A stretch of 64,000 nucleotides of DNA from Dactylorhiza incarnata (lineage: Eukaryota; Streptophyta; Magnoliopsida; Asparagales; Orchidaceae), in contig JAWHQI010000278.1 in NCBI GenBank assembly GCA_033032865.1, positions 186,001 through 250,000 on the forward strand. Direction: 5' to 3'. Numbering within the stretch: the first letter of the stretch is position 1; every line of letters begins with the position of its first letter. Below are positions 57,505 through 64,000 of this stretch, one piece after another. The position numbers and the translations under genes were made by a program. Below the pieces are notes generated by a model. It worked only from the letters and a program-made list of their open reading frames with translations, did not search any database and was not told the origin of the DNA.

Positions 57505-58313
57505 AAACCATGACAAGGAGATTATCTAAGGCAACATCAATTCTATTGAAGCGAGCATGCACTGAGTCAAGAAGGAGAGCCATGGTGGAAAAAAGGGGCT
57601 GAGGGCCGACAAAAGCGGCAGGAGGCTCTGGAGGGCAGCCAAAATGCAGGAGGAGACGCGGGAGGCTGCCAGAATGCTGCGAGAGCTGTAGGAGTGCTTC
57701 CGGAATGCTGTAGGAGCCGCAGGAGGGTTGCTGGAATGTTGCCGGAGCTGCATGAGGGCTGTTGGAATGTTGCCAGAGCCGCAAAAGGGCTGCGGAAATG
57801 ATGCAGGAGCCGCAGGAGGGTGGTGAGGATGAGGAGCGTCGCTGGAATGCTGCAGAAGCCGTAGGAGGGCCTCCAGAATGCAGGTGAGAGAGAAGGAGGT
57901 CGCCGAAATGCAGCAGGAGCCGCTGGAGGAAGGCGGCGGCTGAAAGGGGAGCAGGAAATAGCGTACATGCGGCGGCAGTGAGCGGGAGAAACCTTTAGGC
58001 CAACGGAGAGACGGAAGAAGCGTTGGAAACGCATCATGCAGCGCTAGAGAAGGAAAGATCGGACGGATCGAGCTGCGCTGGCGAACGATCGGGCGGAGCA
58101 ACTGGCGCGAATCGACTGGCGCTAGCGAACGAACGCACAGGAGGAATCGACGGATGGCTGTACGCAGGAAGATGGGCTCCGTTAGCTGCGACTGTGGGAG
58201 GAGGGAGCTTGACAGGGTTCGACGTATGCGGTTGAACGGATGGAGGCTTGAATGAGGAAGGTCCAATTAGGGTTTTGCAGGAAGCCCTAAAAGAGTGGCA
58301 GGTCGGACAAATT
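57505..58313 (-). pseudogene. Leader and gag start of a minus-strand gypsy element
   Basis: It follows the 5' LTR at 58314-58580. The minus strand is open for 246 codons (58266-57526) with a Ser/Pro/Leu-rich translation, then in another frame ends VHARFNRIDVALDNLLVMV, like the N-terminus of gypsy gag. It includes a degenerate tandem repeat of about 36-39 bp (57600-57940, core GCAGGAGCCGCAGGAGGG). The element is truncated at its left. Confidence 0.45.
57600..57940. repeat. Degenerate 36-39-bp minisatellite
   Basis: Units of the type GGAGCCGCAGGAGGGTTGCTGGAATGTTGC are repeated about eight times with indels. Confidence 0.65.
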
Positions 58314-58580
58314 TGATAGACTCACGCTATCAAGAACTGAAATTGCATTGCATAAAATAAAAGATACCATCGATAGACTAGCTCTCACTAAGCACCCGGA
58401 GGCTGGGTCCTCCAAAGCACTCCCCTTTCCAATGAGAGCCCCAAAGACTAAGACTCAAAAGATCCAACATAACTCCCTAAGGGACTCCTTATATAGATGG
58501 AGGCCCCACTACAGGACAAGACTACATGACAAGACTACATGACAAGACTACATGACTCTATACACCTTGCGTGCGTATCA
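58314..58580 (-). mobile_element. Gypsy 5' LTR, relative of the LTR at 40.9 kb
   Basis: 267 bp from TGATAGACTC to GCGTATCA. It shares GGCTGGGTCCTCCAAAG, CTCCTTATATAGATGGAGGCCCC and CTACAGGACAAGACTACATG with 40924-41179, in the same strand. The phrase GACAAGACTACAT is present three times in tandem (58516-58555). Confidence 0.65.
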
Positions 58581-58989
58581 GCAACCTATAAGAGAAGGGG
58601 CTGCAGCGACATAATAGCTTAAGAGAATCAAAGCGGCCTGATTTTGAGGAATAAGGAGCACTTTTTGCTGTCCTTATTTAGAGTCCTACTTAATTATAAG
58701 TCTTGCTTTAGTTTATCCTTATTAGGAATCGTGGTGTTTATAAGCAGGGTTGTCAATGTATTTGGTATGCTGATTTTGAATATGAAACATCAAGAACTCA
58801 TGAAGAGTCACAATATCATTCTTCTTGCTTTTGCTATACTGACTATGCTCTATCATTGGTCAGACCTTGCAACTGAACCGTGCCTAAGGTTGACCAAATC
58901 AATAGCCAAAGCAAGTATGGATGCCTAATGAAGACCATGTCTGGCCTCGCCCTTCTTAGACTCGCACAATGATCTCCTTACTATGCACA
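58581..58989. other. No gene recognised
   Basis: A 94-codon plus-strand frame (58644-58928) gives a hydrophobic translation with no known domain. Probably LTR or intron sequence. Confidence 0.4.
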
Positions 58990-59460
58990 CCACCAAGCTG
59001 AATATTCAGAGCAACAACCATTTCAAACCTTCCCACTCATCAAAGCTGGGTCCTTCACACTCCCAAAGCCATACTTCTAAGTAGCGCTGACAACCATCCT
59101 TCCTTTCCACTGCAGCCACTGGCCGTCAGGCTTACATATCACCACCGACCCGAAACCCTACCTTCCAAGGCGAAGACCCGCTGGGCTGGATTGCTCGCAT
59201 TGAAAAATTTATCAAGCTCCAAACAACTTCCAGAGCACAGAAGGTATCCTTAGCTATGTTTGCCATGGAAATCTCATCCTTGCACTACGCCAGACCAACC
59301 CATTCTAACATGGGCAACTCTCACTCAAGAAATAATGAAGCGATACAACCACCAACATGCAAGGAATACGTTCGAATGCTTCTGTGCGATCCATCAAGTG
59401 GGTACCGTCGACGTCTTTATATACTTAGCTCTCTGCAGGTCATTACCTCAAATACTTAAT
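58990..59460 (+). pseudogene. Gypsy gag fragment
   Basis: It reads YISPPTRNPTFQGEDPLGWI then ARIEKFIKLQTTSRAQKVSL. After a frame change it reads LTWATLTQEIMKRYNHQHAR and VGTVDVFIYLALCRSLPQIL. The pattern (F-x-G-x-D-P-x-x-W-I...F; ...x-G-T-V-x-x-F) is the gypsy gag core. It is interrupted by stops. Confidence 0.7.
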
Positions 59461-60342
59461 GCATGAACTCTAAATCCAAGCCTTACTAATAACACACAAA
59501 CACACTAGCCTTAGTTGCCATAGATATCACCAGCTAATTGAGACAAATTTATGCACCAAAATTTGGCCACACCACCAGTACCTCACACATAAGTTCTATA
59601 CCAAATACAAGTTTCAAGAGAGGTTAGGGGACAAGAAAACTCACAAAACATATCCTTTTCCTGGTACAATGGCACTATGTATAGGCCCGAGAGGCGGTTG
59701 TGTGCAGCCTAAAAAGAACCGGGTAGGTCTAATCCAAGCATTTGCATGATTTAATGGGTATTTACCAAGGATAATGAACAATATATTTTTTATATTATTG
59801 CCATTATTATTTTCCCTATTTTAGTCTCCCATCTTGTAGTATTTTTAGGCCTAGCCCCTCTGTATAAATAGGCCATTCACTGCCAAAATAGGTCAATCAT
59901 ATCCAAAACCAGCCACCCTCCAAATCAAGAACCTTGCTGCCTCTATATAAAAAAAACAAGGTATTTTGCATGAAATGAGCAGAAGAACCTCATAGTAGCC
60001 TTTATTCATCATATTGGTTGAGAGGAGAAATCAAGAAATTTAAGTCATTTAGGAAAACTAGGGTTTTTCGGCCAACACAAAATGACATCCTTCAAGCCAC
60101 CAATCGACATAGAAATGAAAAGGAGTGGAGATGAAGGATCACCGTAAGTTTCCGAAGAAAATACCAAGATAAAACACCGTCGTCAGCATCTAGTGAGAAG
60201 AGCACACGGTATGCGGCAGCGAGAGGGAGAGGGCTCGTCTTGGAGAGGTCTCGAGAGAAATAATGAAATCGACGGTTTAATTAAACCACCTTTAATCGTG
60301 CCTTTGCCGACATCCCCCCTTTAGTTCCAGCCGCAAGATTAA
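59461..60342. other. LTR-like remnant, no gene recognised
   Basis: It contains CTGTATAAATAGGCC near 59869, a strong TATA-like motif followed by about 200 bp of A-rich sequence, as in an LTR. Ends are not identified. Confidence 0.35.
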
Positions 60343-60547
60343 GGGTTCATTTGGCGCGGCGTTTTGGCCGCGCGTTTGGGGCAAACACCGCCGGACGACG
60401 GGTAAACAAACGCCCTCCGGCTGGACCCGCCGCGCCCTTCAAAACGGGGCAAAAAGCACCGTTTCGATCCCCTCCTCCTCCCCTCCGTTCCCAACCCTCC
60501 GTCTCCACCCGCCCATTCCTCCCGCCACCGCCGCGTCAAATAAAGCC
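60343..60547. mobile_element. GC-rich Tourist-like (PIF/Harbinger) MITE
   Basis: Ends GGGTTCATTTGGCGCGGCG and, inverted, GGCTTTATTTGACGCGGCG match at 16 of 19 positions. TAA flanks it on both sides (60340-60342, 60548-60550), the 3-bp duplication of the PIF/Harbinger group. 205 bp, strongly GC-rich between AT-rich flanks. No coding. Confidence 0.8.
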
Positions 60548-60664
60548 TAAATCTAATGGCTTAAATTAAGCCATCTAGCATCCACTTAGGGGTAGAATAA
60601 TAATTAGCCAAACCATATATAGCTATATATACCATATATATAGCAATATATACCATATATATAT

Positions 60665-60790
60665 TGTTACAATATGTAGTGTTATGTGTATTATTTTTAT
60701 CCCTTCTCATATTGTATTTATCCGCCTCCATATATAAAGGGGATGTAGGTATGAATGGAATGTGTGTAATAAATTATCTCTCGTTCAACA
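60665..60790 (+). mobile_element. Short 5' LTR of a copia element
   Basis: About 126 bp from TGTTACAATATG to GTTCAACA, with TATATAAAGGGG at 60732. It is followed directly by TGGTATCACAGCC, an initiator-Met-type primer site with one change. The start is less certain because no 3' LTR is in the window. Confidence 0.65.
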
Positions 60791-63700
60791 TGGTATCACA
60801 GCCGGCCCTCCTCGTGCCCTAGCCAACTCTCATTTCCGCTCCCGCTCAGTCCGCTCCGCCGATCGTCTGTCTCCTATACGCTCGCCACTCAGTCGATCCC
60901 GTCTCCCGCGCGTTCGCTCTTCTTCTCTCGCACCTCCCGCACGCTCGCCTGCTTCGCAGATCCCGTATTCCAGTTCAGCGCGTCTCCTTCTGTGCGCCTC
61001 ATCCGTAGACCGATGCTAGTTCTGCTGATCGTCCACCTCCAGGACTCTTCCACATCCCTTTCTCTCTTCTCCAGTGACTGTCCGACGCCGTTTCCTCCAT
61101 GCGGTGATGTTCCTGCTCCTTTCCGGCGCCGTTTGTTGTTCTAGCCGTTGCATGAAGTGGATTTCTCCTCCCCTCCTTTTCTGGATTCGTGATTGCTCGG
61201 TATAATCCGTCGTTCTTGGATTCCCTAAGCCTTAGGTGGTCTCCAAATTTCTATTCTTGGGCCACTATGTCAAGCAGTAGTGATTCTCCCGCTCCCTCAT
61301 CCGCGGTTGTTCCTCCAGTGAGCTCTTTCCGTGGGAGCCATGATCATAATACTCCTCAGATTACTATCATTCGCCTGGATGATTCCAATTACCTTTGATG
61401 GTCTCGTTCTATCATCTTGGCGCTCAAGAGTTGCCTCCTCTTTGGTTATGTCAATGGCCAAACTAAGGAAGCGAAAAAGGCCTCACTGGATTGGGTGCAG
61501 TGGGATTCAGAGAATTCCCTAGTCATGTCTTTGCTCACAACTTCTATGCAGGATTCCATAGCTCGCAACTATTTATTTCTCGACACTGTTGCTGACATTT
61601 GGCGGAGAGTAGAGTCTACTTATGCTCGGAGGGGTAAGGCCGCTCAAATCTTCCAATCGAGACGGAAGATATCCTTACTCTGACAAGGTGATCATCATCC
61701 TTCAGTTATTGGAGTTAACATAGTTGTATCAAGAATATGATCACTTTGATCCCCTCACTTTTGTTAGCCCTATTGATGAGGCGATGGCTCCGTTTGTTAT
61801 TCAAGCCGTTGCATGGAGTGGATTTCTCTTCCCCTCCTCTTTTGGATTCGTGATTGCTCGGTGTAATCCACCGTTCTTGGATGCTCTAAGCCCTGGGTGG
61901 TCTCCAGATTTCTATTCTTGAGCCACTATGTCAAGCAGTAGTGATTCTCCCGCTCCCTCATCTGTGGTTGTTCCTCCAGTGAGCTCTTTCCGAGGGAGCC
62001 ATGATCGTAATACTCCTCAAAATACTACCATTCTCCTGGATGATCCCAATTACCGTTCATGGTCTTGTTCTATCACCTTGGCGCTCAAGAACCGTCGCCT
62101 CTTTGGTTATGTCAATGGACAAACTAAGGAGCTGAAAAGGCCTCACCAGATTGGGTGCAGTGGGATTTGGAGAATTCCCTACTCATGTCTTGGCTCACAA
62201 ATTCTATGCAGAAGCCCATAGTTTGTAACTCTTTATTTCTCGACACTGCTGCTGACATTTGACGGAGAGCGGAGTCTACTTACTCTCGGAGGGGTAATGT
62301 CGCTCAGATCTTCCAGTTAAGACGAAATATATCCTTACTCCAACAAGGTGATCGTCCTCCTTCCGTATATTACTTGGAGTTTACATAGTTGTATCAGCCA
62401 TTAGGAATACGATCACTTTGATCCCCTCACATTTGTTGTGTCGGTTGATGAGGCGATGGTTCGTGCCCGGGAAGACCGCAATCTGATCTTTGATTTTCTT
62501 CATGGCCTTCATCGAAACTTTGGTCAGACCAGTGTTCAAATTCTGGGGCGTTCGCTGCTACCGTCTCTACCTGAGGTCTACAGTATTGTGGAGCAGGAAT
62601 TCGATCGTCGATAGACCTTGATTCCCGATCCTGCTCCTGAGAGTTCTACCCTTGCTGCAACTACCTCTTATATTACCAGTGTTCGTCAGACTCGTGATCT
62701 TAAGATGAAGGGACCAGATAAAGACCATCTCCTCTGTGATTATTGTGGGAAGAGCCGTCACACCAGGGATACTTGCTTCAGACTTCATGGATTTCCTCGG
62801 CCGAGAGGGGGGTGCTACACCTCGTGGTGGCAGTGTTTTTGGGAGACCTCTGGGCCGTCATACCTCTCCTCGTTCTGCGCATCTCATTGATATTGTTGTG
62901 GACATCCCTCCTAGCCATTCTGGCACCGACGCCTCTGCCCTTCTCGGTGTATTCTCAGTTGGCGAAGTGCTTGCCCTTCGCTGCATGATGCAAGGTCTTT
63001 CTACGGAGTCTGCTGTCTTATCCTCCTCCTCCAATGCTCACACTAGGACTCCATGTGCTCATTCTGCTACATCCCATCCCTCCACCCAGTGGATCATTGA
63101 CCATGGGGCCACAAATCATATGACTAGCTCCGCCTCAGATTTCATATCATATACCCCTATATCTGGTCGTGATAAAGTGAGCATTGCTGATGACTATCTT
63201 TCCTATATTGTTGGAAAGGGCTCCATTTCCTGCTCCCCTCTCACCTTATCATCGGTTCTCCATGTTCCTAACTTCACACGTAATTTACTTTCTATTAGCT
63301 ATTTAACTAATTCCATGAACTGCTCTGTAACTTTTCTTCCTTTCTCTTGTATTTTTGAGAACCTGACGATGAGGAAGGTGATTGGCTCTGGTAGCATGGT
63401 CAATGGTCTCTATGCGCTCGACTCCAGCCCAGTGCCATCTACACTGGCTCTTCATTCCAGCACTCCTCATCCATTGTATTCCTGACATTGTCGACTGGGA
63501 CACCCGTCTATTCCCATTATGAAATTATTGTTTCCTGCTATGTCTACTACTGTTTTTGGTTCCTCTGTGTGTGATGTCTATACTCTTAATAAATATCGAC
63601 GTACTACTTTTAATCGTGTTTTGTTGCCTAGTTCTATTCCTTTTACTGTTATTCAAACTATGTATGGGGACCTTGACCTATACCATCTATTTCTGGTTGT

Positions 63701-64000
63701 GTTTGGTTTGTTAAATTTATTGATTGTTTTTCTCGCACTACTTGGTTATACTTGCCGTGACAAAAAAGTGTTTCCTATTTCCAAAAATTTCATGAAATGA
63801 TCTCAACTTAATTTCTACCCATGCTGCTGCTACCAACACATGGATTCGCAGTTTGAGCATTATCTTGCTGATCATGACATTATTCACCAAACCACTTGCG
63901 CTTATTCCCCTGCTAAGAATGGTGTTGCTAAGCGTAAAAATCATCATCTACAGGAAGTTGATCGATGTCTTTTGTCCACCATGCATCTTTCCAAATATTA
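60791..64000 (+). pseudogene. Copia element: leader, gag (duplicated), protease, integrase start
   Basis: CT-rich leader, then gag starting MSSSSDSPAPSS (61267, and again at 61928). A zinc knuckle CDYCGKSRHTRDTC (62735-62776) follows, then a protease frame 62736-63485 with WIIDHGATNHMTSSASDF (D-H-G in place of D-S-G) and YLSYIVGKGSISCSPLTLSS. Next is HCRLGHPSIPIMK of the GAG-pre-integrase region (63485 on) and decayed integrase to the end of the window (DIIHQTTCAYSP-like at 63870). Several stops and frameshifts. It is related to the copia at 36.1-39.5 kb and runs off the window. Confidence 0.85.
61131..62455. repeat. 661-bp tandem duplication of copia gag
   Basis: Copy 1 (about 61131-61790) and copy 2 (about 61791-62455) repeat the sequence from GCCGTTGCATG through MSSSSDSP...LFGYVNGQTKE to CTCACATTTGTT-like and GATGAGGCGATGG. 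They differ by several per cent and by small indels. Copy 2 continues into the rest of gag. Confidence 0.9.

Noticed and set aside
1..64000. tRNA, rRNA or microRNA genes
   Set aside because: No cloverleaf with intact A and B boxes was found. The tRNA-like heads belong to truncated SINEs, and primer sites are only short complements of tRNA ends.

Overview
This window is a piece of plant (angiosperm) nuclear chromosome. The evidence is GT-AG introns in a gene for the organellar glycine--tRNA ligase, plant-type Ty1/copia and Ty3/gypsy retroelements (including a Tat-clade gypsy with a second RNase H), a PIF/Harbinger element with its MYB/SANT-like partner gene, hAT, CACTA and Tourist-like DNA elements, a LINE 3' end of a common plant type and two Au-SINE copies. 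The species cannot be named from the sequence. Almost everything outside the eight exons is transposable element (TE) or TE-derived repeat.

Layout. 1-6.4 kb: retroelement debris (copia 3' end with LTR, a gypsy 3' LTR, a decayed minus-strand gypsy gag-protease, an LTR-like block). 6.4-10.6 kb: an LTR element with no protein coding, built almost wholly from four families of minisatellite. 10.6-14.5 kb: decayed copia pol, AT-rich sequence without genes, an LTR remnant. 14.6-18.8 kb: a very long LTR-like block with tandem duplications. 18.8-21.5 kb: a fragment resembling the EDR2/DUF1336 family and a DNA element carrying a minisatellite.

21.5-54.9 kb (minus strand): the last eight coding exons (about 231 codons, in frame, all GT-AG) of a chloroplast/mitochondrial glycine--tRNA ligase of the EDD1 type, read from right to left. 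Its introns of 2.9, 9.7 and 18.6 kb are stuffed with nested TEs. The 2.9-kb intron holds a copia remnant split by an hAT-like element that itself carries an Au-SINE and a CACTA end. The 9.7-kb intron holds a Tat-type gypsy with an antisense ORF and a LINE split by a short-LTR non-coding element. The 1.2-kb intron holds an hAT MITE. The 18.6-kb intron holds a copia with an approximately 0.9-kb hexanucleotide array, several gypsy pieces, and a minus-strand copia split by both a 4.6-kb Harbinger element and a young but broken gypsy element (LTRs about 1% diverged). The 5' part of the ligase gene must lie beyond position 64000.

55-64 kb: upstream intron of the same gene by inference, holding a second short-LTR non-coding element with nearly identical LTRs, gypsy LTR/gag pieces, a GC-rich Tourist-like MITE and the 5' two-thirds of a copia element whose gag is tandemly duplicated.

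The items most worth checking are the minisatellite-built LTR element, the hairpin plus 9-nt polypurine tract shared by the two non-coding short-LTR elements, the ordered hexanucleotide array, and the antisense ORF of the Tat gypsy. All homology calls were made by eye from translated motifs, without database searches.
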